A stretch of DNA of 64,000 nt from Paenibacillus sp. FSL W8-0426 (GTDB lineage: Bacteria > Bacillota > Bacilli > Paenibacillales > Paenibacillaceae): assembly GCF_037969725.1 (NCBI RefSeq), contig NZ_CP150203.1:6749501-6813500 (forward strand), written 5' to 3'. Positions 52,915-60,742 of this stretch are shown here, piece by piece. The translations under genes and the position numbers were made by a program. A model generated the notes under the pieces. The model saw only the letters and a list, made by a program, of their open reading frames with translations, searched no databases and had not been told where the DNA came from. How positions within the stretch are numbered: the stretch's first letter is position 1; every line of letters starts with the position of its first letter.

Positions 52915-53625
52915 ATGAAAAGAATGAGATCAATCCAAGGCTTGATGATTTTAGCGGCATTATTGCTGCTGATAACAGCCTGCCAAGCAAAAGAAGAAGC
53001 GGAGAAAAAGACCCTCGAATTACCCGCAAACAATTTATCCAAGCTCGTCATTGACCATCGAAATGGGGAAATTCAGATTACAGGCAGCGCCGATTCGGAT
53101 AAGATCGAAGTGATTGCTCTTGCTAAAGCAAAAGGAATAAGTATGGACAAATTGAAGTTTACACTGGAAGCGCAGCAAGAAAATGCTTATCTGGATGCTC
53201 GGTTTGGAGAGCAATTCCTTGCCATGGGGTCTGGAGCGGTCGATTTGGTCATCAACATTCCGGAACAACTCCAAGTGGACATTACTTCACATCGCGACGG
53301 AAATATTCACCTCTCGGATTTATCATCCAGCGCCAAGCTCGACAATATCAATGGCGATATTCACGTGTCGAACCTATCCGGGTCCCTTGAAATCGACAAT
53401 CGCGACGGTAACCTGACCGTTCAAGATATCGGTTCAGATGTAATCATTCATAATATCAATGGACATATTCAGATCGATCGCGTAGATGGTTCAGCCGAGA
53501 TCCATGTCGGAGACGGCAGCCTGGATATGGATCACGTGATGAAAAATGCAACCATAAAGCAATCCGGTAACGGAAAAATCAACATCGGCGAGGTGAAAGG
53601 CGATATCTTCCAAAATAAAGAATAG
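52915..53625 (+). CDS. DUF4097-like beta-helix lipoprotein
   Basis: 236 residues from ATG 52915 (AAAGGGTGAT upstream). The lipobox LLITAC lies at about residue 23, so the protein should be lipid-anchored outside. The mature part shows repeating short strands each ending in an [D/N]G turn (IDHRNGEIQITG, VDITSHRDGNIHLSD, LDNINGDIHVSN, IDNRDGNLTVQD, IHNINGHIQIDR), a parallel beta-helix/DUF4097 pattern. It is third in the ABC operon next to the fused two-component protein, so a role in sensing or buffering envelope stress is plausible (inference). Confidence 0.88.
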   Translation: MKRMRSIQGLMILAALLLLITACQAKEEAEKKTLELPANNLSKLVIDHRNGEIQITGSADSDKIEVIALAKAKGISMDKLKFTLEAQQENAYLDARFGEQFLAMGSGAVDLVINIPEQLQVDITSHRDGNIHLSDLSSSAKLDNINGDIHVSNLSGSLEIDNRDGNLTVQDIGSDVIIHNINGHIQIDRVDGSAEIHVGDGSLDMDHVMKNATIKQSGNGKINIGEVKGDIFQNKE

Positions 53626-53655
53626 AATAAACCACTCTACCATATGTGGTTTATT
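53626..53655 (+). terminator. Terminator after the lipoprotein gene
   Basis: AATAAACCAC pairs perfectly with GTGGTTTATT around a 10-nt loop; it starts directly after the stop codon. A second hairpin follows at 53701. Confidence 0.65.
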
Positions 53656-53700
53656 TCCCGCCTGCAGAGGAAGGCGTCCTCATCCCATAAAAAACAAACA

Positions 53701-53728
53701 AAAGGAACTGCGTGCGGCAGTTCCTTTT
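53701..53728 (+). terminator. Second hairpin terminator of the ABC operon
   Basis: AAAGGAACTG pairs with CAGTTCCTTT around a 7-nt loop, followed by TGTTTGAG. A related hairpin ends the FAD-oxidase pseudogene. Confidence 0.7.
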
Positions 53729-53777
53729 GTTTGAGTTCGAGATCAGACACTCGGGGGTTTTCCTGATGAAAGCAAAA

Positions 53778-53803
53778 GCCCTCCGCCGTTTTGACGGCAG
53801 GGC
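53778..53803 (-). terminator. Terminator of marR
   Basis: Minus strand GCCCTGCCG pairs with CGGCGGAGGGC (bulged) and is followed by TTTTGC. Confidence 0.75.
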
Positions 53804-53823
53804 CTGTTCTATGTCCATCATGG

Positions 53824-54285
53824 TCAAGGCGACGGGGCTTTACAAGACGAAGACTTTGTTTTTTCGGCCAGCCTAGAAATCGACTCGATGTCTTGATCCG
53901 TTAATTGATCAAAAAAATGTCTGCGTATTGCCTTCGAGACGACGGGACGTGCATCATCAAGCGCTGATTTCCCTGCCGGAGTGATGGTGACTTGAACGCC
54001 ACGATCCGTGTTCAGCGGTTTCCTCTTCACGAGTCCACGTTTCTCCATCCGCGTCAGATGATGTGACAATCGGCTCTTATCCCAGCCCATCGAGTCGGCT
54101 AAATCCTGCTGGCGAAGGCTGCCTTCCCCTAACAGGTCTAACCGGTCCAAGACTCCAAAGTCCCCTTCGGATAGCCCTGTATTCTCAGACATGTCTTTGA
54201 TTACGCGGCCGAAGATGGTCTGGAAGGAACCCTTCCACATATGCCATATTCTCATTTCTTCTTCGTTCATCTCGTTCTTATCCAT
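53824..54285 (-). CDS. MarR-family transcriptional regulator
   Basis: 153 residues. The winged helix is at about 45-110: LSEGDFGVLDRLDLLGEGSLRQQDLADSMGWDKSRLSHHLTRMEKRGLVKRKPLNTDRGVQVTITPAGKSALDDA. The DRGVQV wing with conserved Asp/Arg is typical. It is divergent from an SDR-hydrolase operon, with three copies of a 16-bp operator in between, so it very likely represses both itself and the operon. The N-terminal start may be ATG 54285 or the internal ATG at 54270. Confidence 0.94.
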   Translation of the reverse strand: MDKNEMNEEEMRIWHMWKGSFQTIFGRVIKDMSENTGLSEGDFGVLDRLDLLGEGSLRQQDLADSMGWDKSRLSHHLTRMEKRGLVKRKPLNTDRGVQVTITPAGKSALDDARPVVSKAIRRHFFDQLTDQDIESISRLAEKTKSSSCKAPSP

Positions 54286-54301
54286 GAAAACATCATATCA
54301 T

Positions 54302-54392
54302 GGTTGACGCATCAACCACAACATGTTACAGTGGATACCAGGTTGACATATCAACAATAACAAATTCTGATCATCAAGTTGATACATCAACC
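54302..54392. promoter_or_regulatory. Three MarR operators between marR and the SDR operon
   Basis: GGTTGACGCATCAACC (54302-54317), GGTTGACATATCAACA (54341-54356) and AGTTGATACATCAACC (54377-54392) share GTTGA-N4-TCAAC. Spacings of 39 and 36 bp put them on nearly the same helix face. The middle site contains TTGACA, a potential -35 for the SDR operon. Confidence 0.85.
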
Positions 54393-54445
54393 TTAAGAGA
54401 TTTACTAAATACACACTTCGATACACAAAAAAGGAGACGATTACG

Positions 54446-55198
54446 ATGCAAAATAAACCGGTCGCCCTGGTTACCGGGGCCAACAAAGGAATCGGTCTTC
54501 AAATTGCAAAGGATCTCGCGGGGCACGGCTTTACCGTGCTCGTCGGATCTCGCAATCTCGATAATGGAGAAACGGCGGCGAAGAGCATCGGAGCGGATGC
54601 CCGCGCCCTCCAACTCGACGTCACGAGTCAGGCCTCCATCGCAGCCGCTGCAGAGCGCATCGGCAGCGATGGAGGCCGTCTTGACGTGCTCGTCAACAAT
54701 GCCGGCATCTCTCACGCGGGCAAGCCAGGCCGGACGCTTGAGGAGATCGGGAATTCAGGTCGGCCTAGCGCTGCGTCTCTGGACGAGGTGCGGGCAGTGT
54801 TCGAGACGAACGTGTTCGGCGTGATCGCCGTCACGCAAGCGATGCTGCCGCTCTTGCTTAAGGCACCGGCTGGACGCATCGTCAACGTATCAAGCGGCGC
54901 AGGCTCGCTGACGTTGAACGCGGACCCGACCAATCCGCACCGTCCGATGTTCGGCGCCGTTTACAGCCCGTCCAAAACCGCCCTGAATGCGATCACGCTC
55001 TCTTTTGCCATCGAACTCGAGTCCACAGGCATCAAGGTCAACGCCGTATGCCCGGGCTTCACTTCCACGGACCTCAACAACTTCGAGGGTACGGGCAATG
55101 TCGAGCAGGCCGCCCGTCAACCCGTGCGCCTCGCACTCCTCGACGAGAACGGCCCGACGGGCACGTTTTCGAACGAGAGCGGCCTGCTCCCATGGTGA
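54446..55198 (+). CDS. SDR-family NAD(P)-dependent oxidoreductase
   Basis: 250 residues; start preceded by AAGGAGACG. Motifs: TGANKGIG (about 11-18), NNAG (near 90), catalytic Ser in VNVSSGAGSL, YSPSKTAL (Tyr/Lys pair), and VCPGFTSTDL after it. It belongs to the carbonyl-reductase-like SDRs that reduce ketones or quinones with NADPH. It lies in a MarR-controlled operon with an alpha/beta hydrolase 57 bp downstream. It is closely similar in style to the truncated SDR at 1-504. Confidence 0.93.
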   Translation: MQNKPVALVTGANKGIGLQIAKDLAGHGFTVLVGSRNLDNGETAAKSIGADARALQLDVTSQASIAAAAERIGSDGGRLDVLVNNAGISHAGKPGRTLEEIGNSGRPSAASLDEVRAVFETNVFGVIAVTQAMLPLLLKAPAGRIVNVSSGAGSLTLNADPTNPHRPMFGAVYSPSKTALNAITLSFAIELESTGIKVNAVCPGFTSTDLNNFEGTGNVEQAARQPVRLALLDENGPTGTFSNESGLLPW

Positions 55199-55255
55199 TA
55201 CAGCCTGGACGTTATGACTTAAAACCAATTTCTCTCCAAGAAAGGAATCTTATTT

Positions 55256-56176
55256 ATGAATATCAACGTTAATACGCCTACTCCGGTCATTTCAATAAAA
55301 CCGGTAGTTCTATCCGCCCCGGACCGGGGTGAGGATCTGCAAGTGCGGGTATCTGCGCCCGCGACGGGACACAACCTGCCTATTGTGGTTTTCTCCCACG
55401 GCTTTGGCTCGTCGATGGACGGTTACGCCCCGTTGGCTGACTTCTGGGCCGCTCACGGCTTCGTGGTCATTCAACCCACCCACCTCGACTCCAGAACGCT
55501 GAATCTTCCTCCTGAAGATGCCCGAACACCACTGATCTGGCGCGTTCGAATCGATGATCTGAAACGCGTCCTCGACCAGCTTGATCAGATTGAGGCTTCC
55601 ATTCCCGGCCTCAGCGGGCGCCTGGATCGAAGCCGCATCGCCGCAGCTGGCCACTCTTGGGGAGGCCAGACGGTAAGCACGCTGCTCGGCGCGCGGGTTC
55701 TCGATGCCGACGGCAAGCCGGGCGAAGACATGTCCGACCCGCGAATCAAGGCGGGCGTGTTGCTTGCCACGACGGGCAAGGGCGGAGCTGACTTGACCCC
55801 ATTCGCTGCCGAGCATTTTCCTTTCATGAACCCGAGCTTCGAGGACATGAATACGCCGACCCTCGTGGTGGCAGGAGATAAAGACCAGTCCATGCTTTCC
55901 ACTCGGGGACCGGATTGGTTCACCGACCCATACTTTTTGAGCCCTGGCAGCAAGAGCCTACTTACTCTTTTCGGGGGAGAACACTCGCTTGGCGGAATCC
56001 CCGGGTACAGCGTCACGGAGACGACGGACGAGAGTCCCGAACGGGTCGCCCTGCTCCAACGAATCACATGGGCTTACCTGCGCAGTGCGCTGGGCATCGA
56101 CGATTCCAGCTGGCAAGCAGCCCTGGCAGATCTTGAAGAGGACGACAATGCTCTGGGTCGCATCGAATCCAAGTAA
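55256..56176 (+). CDS. Alpha/beta hydrolase (PAF-acetylhydrolase/chlorophyllase-like)
   Basis: 306 residues; GAAAGGAATC precedes the ATG. VFSHGFGSSMDGYAPLADFWAAHGFVVIQPTHLDS gives the oxyanion region; the nucleophile elbow is AGHSWGGQTVST (Ser near residue 137); Asp lies in TLVVAGDKDQSM and His in GGEHSLGG, completing the triad. The order fits large dienelactone-hydrolase or PAF-acetylhydrolase-like enzymes. No signal peptide. Second gene of the MarR-controlled operon; a joint role with the SDR in detoxifying an ester or aromatic compound is an inference. Confidence 0.9.
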   Translation: MNINVNTPTPVISIKPVVLSAPDRGEDLQVRVSAPATGHNLPIVVFSHGFGSSMDGYAPLADFWAAHGFVVIQPTHLDSRTLNLPPEDARTPLIWRVRIDDLKRVLDQLDQIEASIPGLSGRLDRSRIAAAGHSWGGQTVSTLLGARVLDADGKPGEDMSDPRIKAGVLLATTGKGGADLTPFAAEHFPFMNPSFEDMNTPTLVVAGDKDQSMLSTRGPDWFTDPYFLSPGSKSLLTLFGGEHSLGGIPGYSVTETTDESPERVALLQRITWAYLRSALGIDDSSWQAALADLEEDDNALGRIESK

Positions 56177-56300
56177 GGGCCTGGCGGCGATACCGACTTT
56201 ATGCAATGACCATGGAACATAGCAGATGCACCATTTCGAAGGTGCATCTGGCGAACTTTATATACCGTTTCCACGGGTACAAATCCAAAACAATACTCTT

Positions 56301-56332
56301 GAGCGGACACTCTTAAAGTGTTCGCTCTTTTA
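56301..56332 (+). terminator. Terminator of the SDR-hydrolase operon
   Basis: GAGCGGACACT pairs with AGTGTTCGCTC (one G-U), followed by TTTTATG. A second perfect hairpin, AGATGCACC..GGTGCATCT, lies upstream at 56224-56249 without a T-run. Confidence 0.8.
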
Positions 56333-56467
56333 TGCTTTTTCCTAATTGCTTTATCGCGCAGTCAAGCTTGAAGATGATTATCTACTAATAGCCGTTCCTC
56401 TTTTCTACCGTTCACATAGATTATAGGAAGATAGTAAACGATCATCACTGGTAAGGGGAGCGATAGG

Positions 56468-57205
56468 ATGGGAACCCGCACAGGAAACACCATAAAACAG
56501 CAGGGAGTCTCTATTATTGCCTGCACGAAACGCCAAAGCTATATACGAAACTTGTTTAATAATTTCAGCCGGCAGAACCATGCAAAGAAAGAGCTTATTA
56601 TTATCGTCAACAACGATAAGATCCCACTTGAACCTTATCGCACGTTAGCCAAAAAGCATCAAAATGTACAGGTTTATCGGGTTCCGGAACGTTCCTCGCT
56701 CGGTGCTTGTCTGAACTTTGCCGTCAAGAAATCGAAGTACAGCTATGTTGCCAAATTCGACGATGACGATTATTACGCCCCCTACTATTTGACGGAAAGC
56801 CTTGAGGCCTTTCAAAGAACCAACGCCGATGTGATCGGAAAGCGGGCACATTATATGTATTTGCGTGGATCAAAGACCCTGGTCCTTCGTTTTCCGCAGG
56901 ATGAAAATCGACCCGTAACCAAGCTCCCTGGCGCAACGCTTGTCATTAAACGGGACGTTCTTAACAACGTTCGCTTCCCGGATCGAAATGTCGGCGAAGA
57001 CGATCTTTTTTGCTTAAGAAGCAAGCGGAAGGGGTACAACGTTTATTCTGCTGGAAAGCATAATTTTGTGGCCATTCGCCGGAAAAACTCATCCAACCAT
57101 ACATGGATCGTCAGCGATAAAAAGATCCTCGCTCACAGCAAAAAAATCCCCCCTGTTAAAAATTACGAGAAGTTTGTGCAAAAAAAGCCAAAGGGTGCAT
57201 TATAA
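56468..57205 (+). CDS. Family 2-like glycosyltransferase, paralogue 1
   Basis: 245 residues; GGGGAG precedes the ATG. GT-A fold features: GVSIIACTKRQSYIRNLFNNFSRQNHAKKELIIIVN at the N-terminus, the metal/nucleotide-sugar motif AKFDDDDYYAPYYL (near residue 100), PGATLVIKRDVL, and VGEDDLFCLRSKRKGYNVYS with the acidic pair expected for the catalytic base. No membrane segments. The stop overlaps the next start (TAATG), and the next gene is a clear paralogue. Donor and acceptor are unknown; surface or spore-coat polysaccharide is a possibility. Confidence 0.87.
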   Translation: MGTRTGNTIKQQGVSIIACTKRQSYIRNLFNNFSRQNHAKKELIIIVNNDKIPLEPYRTLAKKHQNVQVYRVPERSSLGACLNFAVKKSKYSYVAKFDDDDYYAPYYLTESLEAFQRTNADVIGKRAHYMYLRGSKTLVLRFPQDENRPVTKLPGATLVIKRDVLNNVRFPDRNVGEDDLFCLRSKRKGYNVYSAGKHNFVAIRRKNSSNHTWIVSDKKILAHSKKIPPVKNYEKFVQKKPKGAL

Positions 57206-57924
57206 TGCCAAACCCGGATAATCCCCGTGAACACAATGCTGTTTCCATCATTACGTGTACCAAAAGGCCGCAGTGCATGGATACCCTTTTTCATAACTAC
57301 AGCAGACAAAATTATAAGAATAAAGAGCTGATCGTCATATTAAATCAACGTAATCTGAAGGTCAGCGAGTATATAAAGGCGGCAAATCAACATCCAAATG
57401 TGAGGATCTACAGCTTGCCGGAGCACATATCGCTTGGCCATTGCCTTAATTACGGGGCTTCATTAGCTAAATACGGGCTCATTGCCAAATTTGACGATGA
57501 CGATTATTATGCTCCCGGCTATTTAACGGACAGTGTGCGAACCCTGTTAAAGACCAACGCGGACATCGTGGGAAAGCGGGCCCACTATATGTATTTGAGC
57601 GGCAAAAAACTCCTCCTGCTTCGCTACTATAACAGGGCCAATCAATATGTTTCCCTCGTTCAGGGAGCAACCCTTCTCGTCAAACGTCATGTGCTAAGCC
57701 AGGTTGGGTTCCCCGATCAAAATCGAGGGGAGTGCGTAAAGTTTTGTGCCGACTGTCTTGCAAAAGGGTACAAGATTTATTCGGGCAGCCCATCCAACTT
57801 CCTCGCGATTCGCAGCAGGAACGCCAAAGACCATACATGGGTCGTAAGCGAAAAAGAGCTTTTATCCCGCAACGTTAAAGTATTGAAAACGAGAAACCCC
57901 CAAAAATTCGTATGTCAAAATTAA
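57205..57924 (+). CDS. Family 2-like glycosyltransferase, paralogue 2 with altered catalytic motif
   Basis: 239 residues, collinear with the preceding protein: AVSIITCTKRPQCMDTLFHNYSRQNYKNKELIVILN, AKFDDDDYYAPGYLTDSVRTL, KTNADIVGKRAHYMYLSG, QGATLLVKRHVL. The segment matching VGEDDLFC of paralogue 1 reads RGECVKFC, so the second acidic residue is lost; it may have altered or no transferase activity and could act as a partner. Its start overlaps the previous stop by one base, so translation is coupled. Confidence 0.86.
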   Translation: MPNPDNPREHNAVSIITCTKRPQCMDTLFHNYSRQNYKNKELIVILNQRNLKVSEYIKAANQHPNVRIYSLPEHISLGHCLNYGASLAKYGLIAKFDDDDYYAPGYLTDSVRTLLKTNADIVGKRAHYMYLSGKKLLLLRYYNRANQYVSLVQGATLLVKRHVLSQVGFPDQNRGECVKFCADCLAKGYKIYSGSPSNFLAIRSRNAKDHTWVVSEKELLSRNVKVLKTRNPQKFVCQN

Positions 57925-57955
57925 ATAGTTCGCCGGTATTGGTGAAAAATACAAA

Positions 57956-57983
57956 AGGAGCTTGTCGCAGCCCGACAGCTCCT
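57956..57983. terminator. Bidirectional terminator
   Basis: AGGAGCTTGTCG pairs with CGACAGCTCCT; GAAAAAA follows on plus and TTTTGTATTTTTC on minus. It serves the convergent glycosyltransferase and WYL genes. Confidence 0.8.
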
Positions 57984-58013
57984 GAAAAAACGCTCCATGT
58001 TCGACGTGAATAT

Positions 58014-58955
58014 CTAGCTGTATAGTAACCGTATAGCCTCTGCTTTTTCCTGAATGTACGTTATCGCTTCGAGCGGCCCCTTTATTTTGACTTCACTGCC
58101 GAGGTTCCAGATCAAGTCTACATAGAAATGCAGATCCTCCGTGGCGATCTGTACCGCTGCCGTTCCGCTGCCGTCTTCGTTGCGCTGTATGCCTGAAGCA
58201 AAACGAGGATTGGATTCCAGCAGCCATATCCCCTTCCGTGTCAGCTCCATCTGAAGCGTCGTCTGATCCAGATGCCCTTTTTCCGGCTTATTCATCAAAG
58301 TCATCTTGCGGATGTCCTCCCGCGAAGGGACCGATTCGTTGAGTGATACAGAAAGGATCCGATCCGCCCTGAACTGGCGAATATCTTCCCGATGGAAGCA
58401 ATAAGCCGGGCAGTACCAATAACCCGAGCTTGTATAGAGACCAATGGGCTGAACATTCCTCAGGCCAACCCCGCTGCCGGAATTGTACTCCAAGGTGACC
58501 ACGCTGCCAACCATGATGGCCTGCAGCAGTGTTTGAAGAATCCCCGGGGCCATGGAACGGTACGGACTCCACAACATGATTCTCCCCTTCAGGCGGTCGA
58601 TCTGTTCCTTAATATCGGCAGGCAGATAATGATAGAACTTGTGCAATGCAGACTCGGCCCCATCTCCAAAAGGCAGGGAACTGAAGAAATCCAATGACTG
58701 GCACGCAAAAAACATGGCGATGGCTTCGCTTTCAGAAAGGCTGATAGGCGGGAGCATTCTTTCTTGAAGCAGTTTATACCCTCCGCCTCTTCCTTGGATG
58801 GAATAGATCGGTATACCGAGTTCACTCAGTTCCTGCAAGTCCCGAGTAATGGTTCGGGTGGATCGCCCAAATTCATCGGCAAGTTCCTTTACGGTAAATG
58901 ACTTTTTGGCATTGATCGCCATAATTAATTGAATGAGACGCTGGGGCTTGTGCAT
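58014..58955 (-). CDS. YafY-type HTH-WYL transcriptional regulator
   Basis: 313 residues from ATG 58955 (GAGGAGGAG upstream; ATG 58961 is too close to it). HTH_11 at residues 3-60: KPQRLIQLIMAINAKKSFTVKELADEFGRSTRTITRDLQELSELGIPIYSIQGRGGGYKLL. The WYL domain occupies about 135-230 (VVTLEYNSGSG, NVQPIGLYTSSGYWYCPAYCFHREDIRQFRADRILSVSL), with a WCX extension. WYL domains sense nucleotides or other ligands. It is divergent from an alpha/beta hydrolase gene, its likely target. Confidence 0.93.
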   Translation of the reverse strand: MHKPQRLIQLIMAINAKKSFTVKELADEFGRSTRTITRDLQELSELGIPIYSIQGRGGGYKLLQERMLPPISLSESEAIAMFFACQSLDFFSSLPFGDGAESALHKFYHYLPADIKEQIDRLKGRIMLWSPYRSMAPGILQTLLQAIMVGSVVTLEYNSGSGVGLRNVQPIGLYTSSGYWYCPAYCFHREDIRQFRADRILSVSLNESVPSREDIRKMTLMNKPEKGHLDQTTLQMELTRKGIWLLESNPRFASGIQRNEDGSGTAAVQIATEDLHFYVDLIWNLGSEVKIKGPLEAITYIQEKAEAIRLLYS

Positions 58956-59080
58956 GGTCATCTCCTCCTCAAGGTTTTTCCATTATACCCTCCAAATAAG
59001 ACATGAACTGTCTTATTTGTGTGATACGCTCTTCACGTAAAGCATTCTTAACCATTAACCTGCGAGGAGAGTTAACTCAT

Positions 59081-59854
59081 ATGCATAAGCACACAAATGA
59101 AGAAATCGGTTTTGTATTCGTCCATGGTGCGGGATTAGGGAGCCAAATATGGAGCAGCGTCGTGAAAGGACTGGATCATCCTGCTCTGCTTCTTGAGTTT
59201 CCTCTTAGAGACAGCTCCGCGGATTCCGGGAGCAGTCTGACGCTAGAAGATTATGTGGTCCATATGAAAAAGCAAGTGAATGAATGGAGCACTCCAAGGT
59301 TTGTTATCGTAGCCCATTCGCTTGGGGGGGTTCTTGCCCTGAGACTCGCATCGGAGTTCGCTGATCGAGTGGCGGGATTTGTTGCTATAGGGGCGGCTAT
59401 CCCCAAGAACGGCGGTTCATTCGTATCTGTCCTTCCATTCCCGAAAAGAATGATCATGTCGGCCATAATGCGCAGATGGGGCACAAAACCTCCCGAATCC
59501 GTAATCCGCGCGGGATTATGCAATGACTTGTCCGAGGATCAGACAACGGAAATCGTAAAAGGGTTCATCCCCGAGGCCGTACGCGTATACACAGACCGGG
59601 TTAATGCAGGCGTCCCGCTTGTTCCCAAGCTGTACGTCAAGTTAACGGAGGATAAGGAATTCCATCCTTCCTTGCAAAATAAAATGATCGCAAACCTTTC
59701 CCCGCAATCTGTCCAGCATTTGCAGGCCGGGCACTTACCGATGATCAGCAGTCCGGATCATTTGAGGCAGCTATTGCGGTCTTTCCTGAACAGCCTGGAT
59801 GAATCGCGCAGGCCCGCTGCCCAATCGTTCAATGCCCGTGAACAGCGAACGTAA
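59081..59854 (+). CDS. Alpha/beta hydrolase
   Basis: 257 residues from ATG 59081 with GAGGAGAG upstream. FVFVHGAGLGSQIW holds the oxyanion HG motif; the nucleophile is Ser in VIVAHSLGGVLAL; catalytic His in LQAGHLPMIS near the C-terminus. Asp is less certain (YVKLTEDKEF). This matches small esterase/EstA-like hydrolases. The WYL-type regulator is divergent across 125 bp. Confidence 0.9.
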   Translation: MHKHTNEEIGFVFVHGAGLGSQIWSSVVKGLDHPALLLEFPLRDSSADSGSSLTLEDYVVHMKKQVNEWSTPRFVIVAHSLGGVLALRLASEFADRVAGFVAIGAAIPKNGGSFVSVLPFPKRMIMSAIMRRWGTKPPESVIRAGLCNDLSEDQTTEIVKGFIPEAVRVYTDRVNAGVPLVPKLYVKLTEDKEFHPSLQNKMIANLSPQSVQHLQAGHLPMISSPDHLRQLLRSFLNSLDESRRPAAQSFNAREQRT

Positions 59855-59909
59855 CCCTTTGCCCTGATCCGGAACCAACCGGCCTTATGCCTGCAACGGT
59901 CTTCCTGCT

Positions 59910-60581
59910 TTACGGGTGGTCCCTTCGGTAAGTATCGATGCTTTTGTACCCTTCGCCTAAAATCTTTTTCATTTCGGTTCGTCGTTTGGCCCGGGTTGAC
60001 TCCTGTACGGCACTGTAGACATAACGAGCCCAATCCTTCCGGTATCCGGGAGTAAGGGATCGATAGAAAGCCAGTGCCTCAGGACGATCGCTCAAATCCT
60101 TTTCTATAGCAGGAATCAGCGCTGCATAATCATCCACGCGTTGACTTGGCTTAGAGGGTGCATCCTTCTTCTTTTGTGCCTCTGCTTTGAAACCGACAAC
60201 GGTAAACACATCGTTCAAGCCCACCATACGTGCAAACTTCAGGCTGCTCGTTCCAATGTAGCCGTCCTCATCGGCTCCCACCCCTTCAAAAAGACTGTCT
60301 CTATGAATATAGGTTGAGTACACTTTGTTCCCCTTCTTGGGGTAAGCTGCGTACAAATAGCCTCCTTGATTCAAGTTGTTCTGATCAATCACTTGATGGA
60401 CGAGGTCCCGAAGCGATTCGATATTAAACACGTAAGCAAAAATAAGATCATAGGGTCCGCCCGTTAATTCGGTATCATAGTCAGATAACCCCGATAAGCC
60501 GTGTTCACTCTCCGGTCTGTACAACACTGCAACCCTCTTGAATTTATGCAGATTCAACTTTTCCACAATCGTTTTTGTCAT
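59910..60581 (-). CDS. YdeI/OmpD-associated-family protein
   Basis: 223 residues. The C-terminal part, AALIPAIEKDLSDRPEALAFYRSLTPGYRKDWARYVYSAVQESTRAKRRTEMKKILGEGYKSID, is the YdeI-type helical domain with the conserved SLTPGYRKDWARYI signature. The N-terminal 130 residues (FKRVAVLYRPESEH, GPYDLIFAYVFNIESL, GGYLYAAYPKKGNK) form a separate alpha/beta domain like DUF3052-type proteins. Some family members protect against antimicrobial peptides; function here is unknown. Confidence 0.87.
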   Translation of the reverse strand: MTKTIVEKLNLHKFKRVAVLYRPESEHGLSGLSDYDTELTGGPYDLIFAYVFNIESLRDLVHQVIDQNNLNQGGYLYAAYPKKGNKVYSTYIHRDSLFEGVGADEDGYIGTSSLKFARMVGLNDVFTVVGFKAEAQKKKDAPSKPSQRVDDYAALIPAIEKDLSDRPEALAFYRSLTPGYRKDWARYVYSAVQESTRAKRRTEMKKILGEGYKSIDTYRRDHP

Positions 60582-60686
60582 GTACAGAGCCCCCTTCGTA
60601 AATATCTTGATTATACGAGATAGAAAATATGCATTCCAGTTAACTACCCCGACCTTTCCTTCATGGCAATGAATAAGAAAGAAAAT

Positions 60687-60710
60687 CCCCGTCTGGACGA
60701 CCAGACGAGG
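60687..60710 (-). terminator. Terminator of leuA
   Basis: Minus strand CGTCTGG pairs with CCAGACG (CC and GG flanks extend the stem), followed by ATTTTCTTTCTT. Confidence 0.8.
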
Positions 60711-60742
60711 AAATTATGCGAGACGAATTTTTGTATTGTTGT

